Source of the DNA: Burkholderiales bacterium | GTDB lineage: Bacteria > Pseudomonadota > Gammaproteobacteria > Burkholderiales > SG8-39 | DNA length: 36,370 nucleotides | NCBI GenBank assembly: GCA_023383795.1 | Contig: JAHDYJ010000011.1 | Span: 35,620-71,989 of the forward strand | Reading direction: 5' to 3' | Part shown: one piece after another, positions 15,298-22,577 of the stretch | How the letters are laid out: each line of letters begins with the position of its first letter | Numbering within the stretch: the stretch's first letter is position 1 | Program-made: the position numbers and the translations under genes | The notes under the pieces: generated by a model | What the model was told of the DNA's origin: nothing | Seen by the model: only the letters and a program-made list of their open reading frames with translations | Database searches by the model: none

Positions 15298-16506
15298 ATG
15301 AAACGTCTGCACCTCGCCGTCCTCGCGGCGCTCGTGGTCGCCTACGGGCTCGGCCCGATGGCGACCCAGATCCTCACGCCGGCCGTGCCGTTCGTGCACC
15401 GCGACTTCGGCATCCCGATGGCCGCGGCGCAGGCGCTCATCAGCCTTTCGTTCCTGACCATCGCCGCGATGACGCTCGTCTACGGGCCGCTCTCCGACCG
15501 CTTCGGACGGCGGCCGGTGGTGCTGGCTGGCACCGCGCTCTTCTGCGTCGGCAGCATCGTCGCCGCCTTCGCGCCGGGCGCCGAGACGCTGATCCTCGGG
15601 CGCATGCTGCAGGCGGCCGGCAGCGCGGCCGGACTTGCGCTGACGCGCACCATCATCCACGACGTCTACGGCCGCGAGGCGAGCGGCCAGGTGCTCTCCT
15701 ACCTCACGACCGCGATGATCTTCGTGCCGATGCTCTCGCCGATGGCGGGCGGTCTCCTGCTCGACCACGTCGGATGGCGGGCGATCTTCGGCGTCTGCAC
15801 GGCGTTCGGGGTGATCGCGCTCTCGCTCCTCGCGCTGCGCCTCCCGGAGACGAGCCGCGAGCGCCGTCCCGACCTCGGTCTGCGGCAGACTGCGGGGAGC
15901 TTCGGTGCGCTCCTGCGCGACCCGGCTTATCTCGGGCCGGCGCTCTTCTTCGGCTGCGTCATGGCCGCGATCTTCGCGACGCAAGCCGCGATTCCCTACC
16001 TTCTGGTCGAGGTGCTGGGCCGCTCTGCGACCGAGTACGGCGCGTGGTTCGCCGTGCTGTGCGCGTGCTACGTGGCCGGCAACTACGTCGGTGGCCGGTG
16101 GGGCAGGCGCATCGGCCCCGCGAGGCTGATCTTCCTGTCCGGCGCCGGCTGCCTCGCCGCGGCGCTCGGCGGCCTCGCCGCGGCCGGCATGCTCGCGTGG
16201 AGCCCGGCGCTGCTCTTCGTCCCGGGAACGGTGCTGTACTTCTCCGGCGCTGTCGCCATCGCGCCGGTGCAGGCCGAGGCGGTGGCGGCGCAGCCGCGCT
16301 GCGCGGGCTCGGCTTCCGGGCTCATGTCCGCGATGCAGATGCTGACCGGCGCGGTCGTGGTGCAGGCGATGGGCTTCGCCCACGATGGCACGCCCTATCC
16401 GATGTTCGCCGCGGTCACCGGCTGCTCGGTGGTGGCGCTCCTGGCGATGCTCCACGCGCGTGCGGCGCGCCGGCGCGCGGCCGTGGCCGGGGCGGCCGCC
16501 GCTTGA
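15298..16506 (+). CDS. MFS exporter of the Bcr/CflA type
   Basis: 402 residues with twelve likely membrane helices. The MFS loop motif appears as GPLSDRFGRRPVVL near residue 64. The R-T-I-I-H-D-V-Y segment after helix 4 and the overall length fit the Bcr/CflA drug and metabolite exporters (bicyclomycin, chloramphenicol, and in some members cysteine). AAGGAG at 15286-15291 is a good ribosome site. If the ECF promoter upstream is real, the exporter is part of the stress regulon. Cysteine export by Bcr-like proteins would fit a thiol theme but is only a suggestion. Confidence 0.88.
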   Translation: MKRLHLAVLAALVVAYGLGPMATQILTPAVPFVHRDFGIPMAAAQALISLSFLTIAAMTLVYGPLSDRFGRRPVVLAGTALFCVGSIVAAFAPGAETLILGRMLQAAGSAAGLALTRTIIHDVYGREASGQVLSYLTTAMIFVPMLSPMAGGLLLDHVGWRAIFGVCTAFGVIALSLLALRLPETSRERRPDLGLRQTAGSFGALLRDPAYLGPALFFGCVMAAIFATQAAIPYLLVEVLGRSATEYGAWFAVLCACYVAGNYVGGRWGRRIGPARLIFLSGAGCLAAALGGLAAAGMLAWSPALLFVPGTVLYFSGAVAIAPVQAEAVAAQPRCAGSASGLMSAMQMLTGAVVVQAMGFAHDGTPYPMFAAVTGCSVVALLAMLHARAARRRAAVAGAAAA

Positions 16507-16538
16507 GCGGTCGCGTGCCGGCGTCCTGCGCGCGAGCA

Positions 16539-17186
16539 ATGAGCACCGGCCTGCGTCCCACGCCGCCCGTGCGCGGCACCGCCTGGGCGGCCTGCGCGCT
16601 CGTGGCCTTTGCGCTCGCTGGCGGGCAGCTCCTCACGCCGGAGGCGCTGCCGCTCGCGTCGCATGGCACAGCCGCCGAGCTCGCCGTGATCGTCGCCGCG
16701 GCCGCCTACGTCCTCGCCCTGGCGCTGCCCTTCGTCCCCGGGATCGAGATCGGTCTCGCGATCATGCTGGTGCTGGGATGGGACGGCATCGTGCTGGTCT
16801 ACCTGTGCACGCAGCTCGCGCTCGCTCTGAGCTTCGCCCTCGGACGGATCGTGCCGGCGCGCGCGCTCGCCGCGGCCTTCGGCTGGCTCGGCATGTCGCG
16901 CGCACGGCGCATGGTGGAAACGCTCGACCGCACCACGCCGCCGCACTGCACCGAGCCGTTGGCAAGTCTTGCGCCGGCGCCATGGCTCGCCGTGCTCGCG
17001 AGGTGCCGCTACCTCGCGCTGGCGCTGGTCCTCAATCTGCCCGGCAACGCCGTGATCGGCGGCGCCGGCGGCATCGGCATGCTCGCGGGGTTGAGCCGCG
17101 CGTACCGCTTTCCCTGCTACGTGCTCGTCGTCGCGGCGGCGACGACGCCGTTGCCGCTCTTCCTGTTGCTCACAGGACTGGCGTAG
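16539..17186 (+). CDS. Polytopic membrane protein of unknown function
   Basis: 215 residues with four to six hydrophobic segments (about 18-35, 42-64, 68-100, 155-180 and 190-213). The segment LNLPGNAVIGGAGGIGMLAGLSR is distinctive, with PGN and glycine-rich turns; it loosely recalls the SNARE-associated/VTT proteins but I cannot assign it. It follows the exporter by 32 bases and is probably co-transcribed. The ribosome site is poor, so the start is uncertain. It is convergent with the methyltransferase gene at 17199. Confidence 0.75.
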   Translation: MSTGLRPTPPVRGTAWAACALVAFALAGGQLLTPEALPLASHGTAAELAVIVAAAAYVLALALPFVPGIEIGLAIMLVLGWDGIVLVYLCTQLALALSFALGRIVPARALAAAFGWLGMSRARRMVETLDRTTPPHCTEPLASLAPAPWLAVLARCRYLALALVLNLPGNAVIGGAGGIGMLAGLSRAYRFPCYVLVVAAATTPLPLFLLLTGLA

Positions 17187-17198
17187 GCGCCGCCGACC

Positions 17199-17987
17199 TC
17201 AACCGGCCGCGACTCTCGTTCCGCGCATCACGACCGTGTGCGCGCCGAGACCGTGCGCGACCCGCCGCGTGTCCTGGCTTACGCTGCCGGCGAAGTAGTC
17301 GAGGCGGCCGATCACCTCGACGTCGAGCCCGGCTTCGCGCAGCTTCGCGACGTAATCGTCCTCCACGACCGCGCCGACCACGCACTCGGCCCAGAGCTTC
17401 GGGTCCGCGCGCGACTTTTCGGACACCGGCTTGGCGAGCGCGATGTCGGAGATCTGCAGCCGTCCGCCCGGCTTGAGCACCCGCGCGATCTCGGCGAACG
17501 CGCGCGGCTTGTCCGGCACCAGGTTCAGCACGCCGTTGCTGGTGACGACGTCAACGGACGCGTCGGGCAGCGGAATCTCCTCGGCGTTCCCGCGCAGCGC
17601 CACGACGTTTCGCGCGCCCATGGCCGCGGCGTTGCGCTCGAGCTTCGCGAGCATCGCATCGGTCATGTCGAGGCCGTAGACCTTGCCGCCGGGTCCGGCG
17701 AGCGTGCTCGCGATCAGCGTGTCCGTGCCGGAGCCGGAACCGACGTCCAGGACCACGTCGCCCTGGCGGATCACGCCGGCCGCGAACGGATAGCCGACGC
17801 CGGCGAAGGACTCGGGCGCTGCCGCGGGGATCAGGTCGAGCTGGTGGCCCGGGTACCCGACGAACAGGCACGCGAGGCGGCCGGTCGGAAAGTGGAACGT
17901 CTTCTCGGGATGCGTGGCGACATCGGTGTACATGTCGACCACCGCCTTGAAGATGAACTCCTTCTTGTCGCTGAAGATCGCGACCAT
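17199..17987 (-). CDS. ArsM-like methyltransferase lacking most arsenite-binding cysteines (paralogue 1)
   Basis: 262 residues. An N-terminal domain (MYTDVATHPEKTFHF...GYPGHQLDLIP...SFAGVGYPF) precedes a SAM-binding core: VVLDVGSGSGTDTLIA, GLDMTDAML, TSNGVLNLVPDK and LKPGGRLQISDI. The core most resembles arsenite methyltransferases and keeps one of their cysteines (LWAECVVGA), but the position after motif I is Thr and the C-terminal Cys is missing, so arsenic methylation is doubtful. The gene follows the anti-sigma gene by 58 bases on the same strand, probably as third member of the sigma operon. A paralogue with the same N-terminal domain is at 19639. Confidence 0.85.
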   Translation of the reverse strand: MVAIFSDKKEFIFKAVVDMYTDVATHPEKTFHFPTGRLACLFVGYPGHQLDLIPAAAPESFAGVGYPFAAGVIRQGDVVLDVGSGSGTDTLIASTLAGPGGKVYGLDMTDAMLAKLERNAAAMGARNVVALRGNAEEIPLPDASVDVVTSNGVLNLVPDKPRAFAEIARVLKPGGRLQISDIALAKPVSEKSRADPKLWAECVVGAVVEDDYVAKLREAGLDVEVIGRLDYFAGSVSQDTRRVAHGLGAHTVVMRGTRVAAG

Positions 17988-18045
17988 GATGTCCCCTCTC
18001 TTCGCGCCCCGTGGAAGGGGAGCAGGGCGCGCCCCTGCCCGGCGG

Positions 18046-18282
18046 CTAGAAGCTTTTCAGCAGCTTCTTGATCCGCTCGCTCGTCCCCGAGGGTACCTCA
18101 GCTTCGCGCAGGGTGCCCAGCTTTTCCTTCAGCCGCCGCTCGAACTCGAAGCGCGAGAAGCAGCTCTTGCACGTGTGCAAATGGCGCTGCAGCGCATCGT
18201 GCTTGCCCCCGGGCAGCTCGTGGTCGATGAACTCGACGAGTTGGTCGAGGGCCTGCTCGCAATCGATCTCGTGCTTCGTCAT
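18046..18282 (-). CDS. Zinc-binding anti-sigma factor with RsrA-like ligand spacing
   Basis: 78 residues. C8, H34, C38 and C41 form a ZAS motif (HxxxCxxC). The spacing 26-4-3 equals that of the zinc ligands I recall for Streptomyces RsrA (C11, H37, C41, C44), a sensor that drops its sigma factor when thiols oxidise to disulfides. No membrane helix is present, so it is a soluble cytoplasmic regulator. The ATG overlaps the sigma stop (ATGA at 18279-18282), giving equal production of the partners. Confidence 0.9.
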   Translation of the reverse strand: MTKHEIDCEQALDQLVEFIDHELPGGKHDALQRHLHTCKSCFSRFEFERRLKEKLGTLREAEVPSGTSERIKKLLKSF

Positions 18283-18941
18283 GTGACTTTGCCTTTCTTA
18301 CTGCGCTCCGTCGTCCGGCGGGGCGCGCTCCCGTCGTCGCCCCAATCCTGCCCGGCCGGTGCCTTGGCCGCGAGCCCGATCTCGCGCGCCTGCTGCCAGA
18401 GGATCTTCTGCAACGCGCTCCGCGCCCGCGCGAGACGCGAGCGCACCGTGCCGACCGGCACGGCGAGCGTCTCGGCGATCTCGGCGTAGCTGAACTCCTC
18501 GAGGTCCGACAGGATCACCACGATCCGGTAGCACTCCGGCAGCGTCGCGAGCGCGCGCTCCAGGTCCTCGCGCAGGAGCTTGTCGAGAAACTGCTGCTCC
18601 GGGGTGCTGAACCAGAGCAGGAACGGCTGGTGCATCTGCTCGAAGATCGAGAACTGCTCGTCGTCGCCCTCGGGCTCTTCGCAGTCGAGCGGCTCGAGCA
18701 GCGGGCGCGCGCCGCGGCGGCGGCACTCGTCGAGGAAGGCGTTGTTGAGGATCCGGAAGATCCAGCCGCGGAATGCCGCCTCGTGCTCGAGCGTGTCGAG
18801 CGCCCGCCAGGCCCGGGCGACGGTCTCGGCGACCAGATCCTCGGCGTCGGTGTCGTTGCGGGTGAGGCGCCGGGCCACGCCCTGCAGGCGCCCGAGCAGT
18901 TCAAGTACCTGAGATTCAAAGGTTTCTCTCGAAACCGGCAT
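18279..18941 (-). CDS. ECF-family RNA polymerase sigma factor
   Basis: 220 residues from ATG at 18941, with a G-rich stretch before it. Region 2 is DAEDLVAETVARAWRAL...FRGWIFRILNNAFLDECRRR, region 4 is LPECYRIVVILSDLEEFSYAEIAETLAVPVGTVRSRLARAR. There is an acidic linker between them (near residues 90-105, CEEPEGDDE) and a basic tail. It most resembles the SigR/RpoE-like ECF groups that pair with soluble ZAS anti-sigma factors. A matching GGAACC-N16-CGTC site lies at 18960-18985, just before its start, so it is probably autoregulated. Confidence 0.94.
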   Translation of the reverse strand: MPVSRETFESQVLELLGRLQGVARRLTRNDTDAEDLVAETVARAWRALDTLEHEAAFRGWIFRILNNAFLDECRRRGARPLLEPLDCEEPEGDDEQFSIFEQMHQPFLLWFSTPEQQFLDKLLREDLERALATLPECYRIVVILSDLEEFSYAEIAETLAVPVGTVRSRLARARSALQKILWQQAREIGLAAKAPAGQDWGDDGSAPRRTTERSKKGKVT

Positions 18942-18959
18942 ACGCCCCCCTGAAGCAAA

Positions 18960-18985
18960 GACGCAACCGCCCCCCATTCGGTTCC
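18960..18985 (-). promoter_or_regulatory. ECF-type autoregulatory promoter of the sigma/anti-sigma operon
   Basis: Minus strand TGGAACC (GGAACC, 18985-18980), 16 bases, CGTC (18963-18960). The predicted start of transcription is near 18953, about 12 bases before the sigma ATG, a very short leader. The -35 region (TGGAACCGAAT) is nearly the same as at the other sites (TGGAACCGTTT, TGGAACCGGAT). Confidence 0.8.
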
Positions 18986-19065
18986 AGGTTTCTCGATGCA
19001 CGCCCGCGCCCGCGCGCGGCGGCCGGGAATTTCGCCGCATTCCGCCGCGGTATGCCGCGACCGGT

Positions 19066-19091
19066 GGAACCGTTTCGGCGGCGCGCGCGTC
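19066..19091 (+). promoter_or_regulatory. ECF-type promoter of the DUF2917 gene
   Basis: Plus strand GGAACC (19066-19071), 16 bases, CGTC (19088-19091), divergent from the sigma promoter. A GGAAT-N8-ATTCC dyad (19026-19043) lies between the two divergent promoters and may be an extra control site. Confidence 0.75.
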
Positions 19092-19151
19092 CCGGGCAGC
19101 GAAGGCGCGCTCGAACGATGCGCCGCTCACCAGAACCAGGAGGAGTTTGCC

Positions 19152-19526
19152 ATGACCGTTGCACTCGCAGTCGATCGTTCCATTGGCGCCGCGCCGCTCC
19201 GCCGCCGCGCCTCGTCCACGCACACCGCGACCCGCGCGTCGGGCCGCCTGCTCACCAAGGCGCAGATCGCCGGGCGCCTCTCGCTCTTCGACCGGCGCCC
19301 GATCGTGATCGCCGCCGAGCGCGGGCTCGCCGTGCACGTGCGCTCGGGCGCGCTGTGGATCGCCCACAACCGCGAGGACAGCATCGTCGGCGCGGGCGAA
19401 TGGTTCGTCGCCGAGCGCTCGGGCCCGGTCGTCGTCTCGGCGCTCGAGATCACCGAGCTCGACATCGTGTGGCCGGACGACGAGCGTCTGTCCCCGGGCC
19501 TCGAGCCCGCGCTTGTTGCCCGCTGA
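19152..19526 (+). CDS. DUF2917 family protein
   Basis: 124 residues. After a basic, probably unstructured first third, the segment from about 40 to 105 has the small cupin-like DUF2917 pattern: RPIVIAAERGLAVHVRSGALWIAHNREDSIVGAGEWFVAERSG. Proteins of this family have no known function that I can state. An AGGAGG ribosome site precedes the ATG. A candidate ECF promoter 60 bases upstream and its position next to the sigma gene make it a likely core member of the regulon. Confidence 0.83.
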   Translation: MTVALAVDRSIGAAPLRRRASSTHTATRASGRLLTKAQIAGRLSLFDRRPIVIAAERGLAVHVRSGALWIAHNREDSIVGAGEWFVAERSGPVVVSALEITELDIVWPDDERLSPGLEPALVAR

Positions 19527-19541
19527 GCCCGCGGCATCGTT

Positions 19542-19567
19542 GGAACTTTCCTGCGGCTCGGCGCGTC
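19542..19567 (+). promoter_or_regulatory. ECF-type promoter of the methyltransferase/DsrE pair
   Basis: Plus strand TGGAACT (GGAACT, 19542-19547), 16 bases, CGTC (19564-19567). The last base of the -35 differs from the other four sites, so this may be the weakest of the set. It leaves a leader of about 65 bases to the ATG at 19639. Confidence 0.7.
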
Positions 19568-19638
19568 TGCGGTGACGAATGCGCGCTGCGGACGAACCCG
19601 CGGGCGCCGCACCAACCAAACTACAGGAGCAAGCAGTC

Positions 19639-20424
19639 ATGGCTATCACGGCGGATTTCGTGAAGCGCGTCGATGTCGTCGCGCTCAAGCAGAAGGTGAA
19701 GGCGATGTACCGCGACGTCGCGCTCGATCCGCACGGCGAGTTCCACTTCGAGATGGGCCGCGCGCTCGCCGAGCGGCTCGGCTACGCGCCGGCCGACCTC
19801 GACGCGATCCCGTCCGAGGCGATCGACTCGTTCGCGGGCGTCGGCCACTACTTCGACTTCGCCGCGCTCGAGTCCGGCGAGACCGTCGTCGATCTCGGCA
19901 GCGGATCGGGCACCGACAGCTTCGTCGCCGCGCTGAAAGTCGGCCCCGCCGGCGCCGTCTTCGGCATCGACATGACCGACGCGCAGCTCGCGAAGGCCGA
20001 GCGCCTGCGCGCGGCGGCCGGCTTCGAGAACGTCACGTACATCAAGGGCTACATCGAGTCCACCGGCCTGCTCGCCGGCACTTGCGACGCGGTGATCAGC
20101 AACGGCGTGATCAATCTCGCGCCCGAGAAGGACAAGGTATTCCGCGAGGCCGCGCGCATCCTGAAGCCGGGCGGCCGGCTCGCGCTCGCCGACATCGTGA
20201 CCGAAACGCAGCTTCCCCAGGGCATCACCTGCGACGCCACGCTGTGGGCTGCGTGCATCGGCGGGGCGATGCAGATCGACGACTACCTGGCGGCGATCGC
20301 GGCGGCCGGGCTGCGCGTGACGCAGGTGAAGGACAACCCGTACGAGTTCATCTCGGCGAACGCCCAGGGCGCGACGCGCAGGTACGGCGTCAAGAGCGTC
20401 TCGCTGCTGGCGATCAAGGAGTAG
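19639..20424 (+). CDS. ArsM-like methyltransferase (paralogue 2)
   Basis: 261 residues. It has the same two-part plan as the protein at 17199: N-terminal MYRDVALDPHGEFHF...GYAPADLDAIP...SFAGVGHYF, then VVDLGSGSGTDSFVA, GIDMTDAQL, ISNGVINLAPEK and LKPGGRLALADI. One ArsM-type cysteine is kept (LWAACIGGA) with an additional Cys nearby (GITCDATLW), but Ser replaces the cysteine after motif I. AGGAGC at 19625-19630 is a suitable ribosome site. The substrate is unknown; a soft nucleophile such as a thiol, selenol or metalloid is plausible from the family. The DsrE gene follows 79 bases later. Confidence 0.87.
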   Translation: MAITADFVKRVDVVALKQKVKAMYRDVALDPHGEFHFEMGRALAERLGYAPADLDAIPSEAIDSFAGVGHYFDFAALESGETVVDLGSGSGTDSFVAALKVGPAGAVFGIDMTDAQLAKAERLRAAAGFENVTYIKGYIESTGLLAGTCDAVISNGVINLAPEKDKVFREAARILKPGGRLALADIVTETQLPQGITCDATLWAACIGGAMQIDDYLAAIAAAGLRVTQVKDNPYEFISANAQGATRRYGVKSVSLLAIKE

Positions 20425-20503
20425 CAGCAAGCACGCGCCGGGCGGCACCTTGCGTCCGGCGTTTCGACGAACCAGAAGAACCGACTTTCACAGGAGACGC
20501 ATC

Positions 20504-20872
20504 ATGGCCCAGACCCAGTCGAAGTACCTCTTCACGGTGACGCACTACGACGGCGACGGCGACCGCGTGGCGACGCCGTTCGTGCTCGCCAACAACGCCC
20601 TTGCCGCCGGCGCCGACGTGCTCGTGTGGCTCACCGTCGACGGCGTCGAGCTCGGCAAGCGCGGCGCGGCCGACAAGGTCGTCCCGAAGAGCTTTCCGCC
20701 GGTCGCCGACCTGCTCAAGACGTTCGCCGAGAACGGCGGCAAGATCGGCGTCTGCCCGCCCTGCGGCAAGACCCATGGCGTGACCGACGAGAACATGCTG
20801 CCGAATGCCGAGTGGCTGGGCGCCGCCGCGGTGCTCGCGGCCGCGCAGGATCGCCAGGCGTTCTCGTTCTGA
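20504..20872 (+). CDS. DsrE-family protein with a CPPC motif
   Basis: 122 residues. The fold pattern is that of DsrE/DsrF-like proteins: a first strand KYLFTVTHY, an alanine-rich helix, DVLVWLTVDGVEL and a cysteine site near the end, GVCPPCGKTHG. DsrE-like proteins bind persulfide on such cysteines and pass sulfur between partners; a C-P-P-C pair could also act as a small redox site. CAGGAGACG precedes the ATG. It is probably co-transcribed with the methyltransferase and ends before a double hairpin. Confidence 0.86.
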   Translation: MAQTQSKYLFTVTHYDGDGDRVATPFVLANNALAAGADVLVWLTVDGVELGKRGAADKVVPKSFPPVADLLKTFAENGGKIGVCPPCGKTHGVTDENMLPNAEWLGAAAVLAAAQDRQAFSF

Positions 20873-20882
20873 GCGCGCTCTG

Positions 20883-20940
20883 CTGCGCAGACGGGCTGCT
20901 TGCCCGTCTGCGCAGGCGCACGCGCGGGTGAACCCGCGCG
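20883..20940. terminator. Tandem strong hairpins between convergent genes
   Basis: The first hairpin is perfect: 14-base stem (20883-20896 with 20902-20915) and a five-base loop. The second, 20921-20940, has an eight-base stem and a TGAA tetraloop and touches the stop codon of the ArsR-rhodanese gene. No T run follows either. They probably end or protect the transcripts that meet here. Confidence 0.65.
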
Positions 20941-20941
20941 G

Positions 20942-21604
20942 TCAGTCGCGCGTCACCGGCAGCCCGGCGGCGCGCCACTCGGGCAGACCGTCCTGCAGCC
21001 GGCGCGCCTTGAGGCCCTTCTTGCGCAGCAGCGCAACCGCGTCGTGGGACATCAGGCAGTACGGCCCGCGGCAGTAGGCGACGACCTCCTTGCGCTTGGG
21101 CAGCTCGCCCAGCCGCTTCTCGAGCTGCTGCACCGGGATGTTCACCGCGCCGGGCAGGTGCCCGGCGGCGAACTCCTCCGGCGGGCGCACGTCGAGCACC
21201 GTGACGAGCCCCTTGCGCGCGCGCTCCAGCAGCTCGCGGGCCGGCACCGGCTCGAGCTCGTCCTTCGCCGCGAGGTAGAGCCGCACCACGCGCTCGACCT
21301 CGGCGTCGTGCGCCTCGCCCACCTTGCCGAGCGCGGCGAGCAGCGCCACCACCTCGTCGCCGGCGAGCCGGTAGTAGACGTACTGGCCCTCGCGGCGCCC
21401 CTCGATCAGGCCGGCCTGGCGCAGCCTCTGCAGATGCTGCGAGGTGTTCGCGATCGAGTTGCCGGTGAGCGTCGCGAGGCTCTCGACCGGGCGCTCGCCC
21501 TGGGCGAGGAGCTCGAGGAACTCCAGGCGCGCGGTGCTCGAGAGGGCCGCCCCGATGCGGGCGAGCCGCGCGAAGATCTCCTGTTTCGGGCCGGGATGCG
21601 TCAT
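20942..21604 (-). CDS. ArsR-family regulator fused to a rhodanese domain
   Basis: 220 residues. Residues 10-100 form an ArsR winged helix (STARLEFLELLAQGERPVESLA, recognition helix in NSIANTSQHLQRLRQAGLI, wing REGQYVYYRL). Residues 120-215 form a rhodanese domain with active loop C178-R-G-P-Y-C183. The ArsR half has no cysteine at all, so any sulfur sensing would use C178/C183 rather than the cysteines used by BigR/SqrR. It faces the sterol-desaturase operon across an inverted repeat at 21663-21684, which it probably binds. Confidence 0.92.
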   Translation of the reverse strand: MTHPGPKQEIFARLARIGAALSSTARLEFLELLAQGERPVESLATLTGNSIANTSQHLQRLRQAGLIEGRREGQYVYYRLAGDEVVALLAALGKVGEAHDAEVERVVRLYLAAKDELEPVPARELLERARKGLVTVLDVRPPEEFAAGHLPGAVNIPVQQLEKRLGELPKRKEVVAYCRGPYCLMSHDAVALLRKKGLKARRLQDGLPEWRAAGLPVTRD

Positions 21605-21635
21605 GTCGTCATGTCGGGGCGCGCCGCCCAGGGGC

Positions 21636-21665
21636 TTGACAGCCGCCCGGGATCGCGACTAGTAT
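21636..21665 (+). promoter_or_regulatory. Promoter of the desaturase/TVP38-rhodanese/DsrE operon
   Basis: TTGACA (21636-21641) and TAGTAT (21660-21665) with an 18-base spacer make a good sigma-70-type promoter pointing right. Its -10 overlaps the inverted repeat at 21663-21684, so a bound repressor would block it. Confidence 0.65.
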
Positions 21666-21684
21666 TCAATCGAATGCTTGAATA
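21663..21684. promoter_or_regulatory. Inverted repeat, likely ArsR-type operator
   Basis: TATTCAA-N8-TTGAATA is a perfect seven-base dyad in an otherwise GC-rich region. It lies between the divergent ArsR-rhodanese gene and the operon to its right and covers the -10 of the latter. AT-rich dyads of about this size are usual for ArsR-family repressors. Confidence 0.8.
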
Positions 21685-21731
21685 ATAGACTCGTTGATCG
21701 ACGAAGTCTAGCAGACCGGAGACCGCAGGCC

Positions 21732-22577
21732 ATGCCCGCCGACACCGCGCTCGGCGCCGAACCGCTCGTCCGGCTCGGCGCATTCCTCGGCGTCTTCGCC
21801 GCCGTCGCGCTGTGGGAGGCGCTCGCGCCGCGCCGCGCCCGCGCCTTCGCGCGCCGCGCGCGCTGGCCGCACAACCTCGGGCTGCTCCTCGTCGACGCCG
21901 CGGTGCTGCGGGTCGTCGCGCCGGGCGCCGCCATCGCGGTCGCGCTCGCCGCCGAGGCGCGCGGGTGGGGCCTGCTGCACGCGCTCGATCTCCCGGCATG
22001 GGCGGCGATCGCGCTCGCCGTGGTGCTGCTCGACCTCGCGGTGTACTTCCAGCACGTGCTCTTCCATGCCGTGCCCGCGCTGTGGCGCCTGCATCGCGTG
22101 CACCATGCCGACCTCGACTTCGACGTCACCACCGGCACGCGCTTCCACCCGGTGGAGATCCTCGTCTCGGTGGCGATCAAGTGCGCGGCGGTCGCCGCGA
22201 TCGGCGCGCCCGCGCTCGCGGTGCTCGTCTTCGAGGTGATCCTGAACGCGACCGCGATGTTCAACCATGCCAACGCGGGGCTTCCGGCCGGCGTGGACCG
22301 ATGGCTGCGCAGGCTGGTGGTGACGCCGGACATGCACCGCGTGCACCACTCGGCGCGCCGCGACGAGACGAACAGCAACTTCGGCTTCAGCCTGCCCTGG
22401 TGGGACCGCCTGTTCGGCACCTACCGCGCGCAGCCCGCGGCCGGGCACCAGGGGATGACGATCGGCCTGGACGCGTTCCGCGCGCCGGCCGACCTGCGGC
22501 TCGACCGGCTGCTGCTGCAGCCGCTGCGCGAGAGGTCCGGCGGCTACGCGGTCGACCACCGCGAGGAGGCTCGATGA
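21732..22577 (+). CDS. Sterol desaturase/fatty acid hydroxylase family protein
   Basis: 281 residues with about four membrane helices and the His clusters of di-iron membrane hydroxylases: QHVLFH (near 112-117), HRVHH (near 124-128), a His in MFNHAN, and MHRVHHS in the second half. The family includes sterol and carotenoid hydroxylases and alkylglycerol monooxygenase, so the substrate is not clear. The final RLFGTYRAQP segment is common in bacterial members. It is the first gene behind the ArsR-rhodanese operator, and overlaps the next gene by four bases (ATGA), which links a lipid-modifying enzyme to sulfur-transfer functions. Confidence 0.9.
   Translation: MPADTALGAEPLVRLGAFLGVFAAVALWEALAPRRARAFARRARWPHNLGLLLVDAAVLRVVAPGAAIAVALAAEARGWGLLHALDLPAWAAIALAVVLLDLAVYFQHVLFHAVPALWRLHRVHHADLDFDVTTGTRFHPVEILVSVAIKCAAVAAIGAPALAVLVFEVILNATAMFNHANAGLPAGVDRWLRRLVVTPDMHRVHHSARRDETNSNFGFSLPWWDRLFGTYRAQPAAGHQGMTIGLDAFRAPADLRLDRLLLQPLRERSGGYAVDHREEAR

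Noticed and set aside
17199..20424. Calling the two methyltransferases ArsM (arsenite methyltransferase)
   Set aside because: Only one of the arsenite-binding cysteines is kept in each, and no arsR, arsB or arsC gene is nearby.
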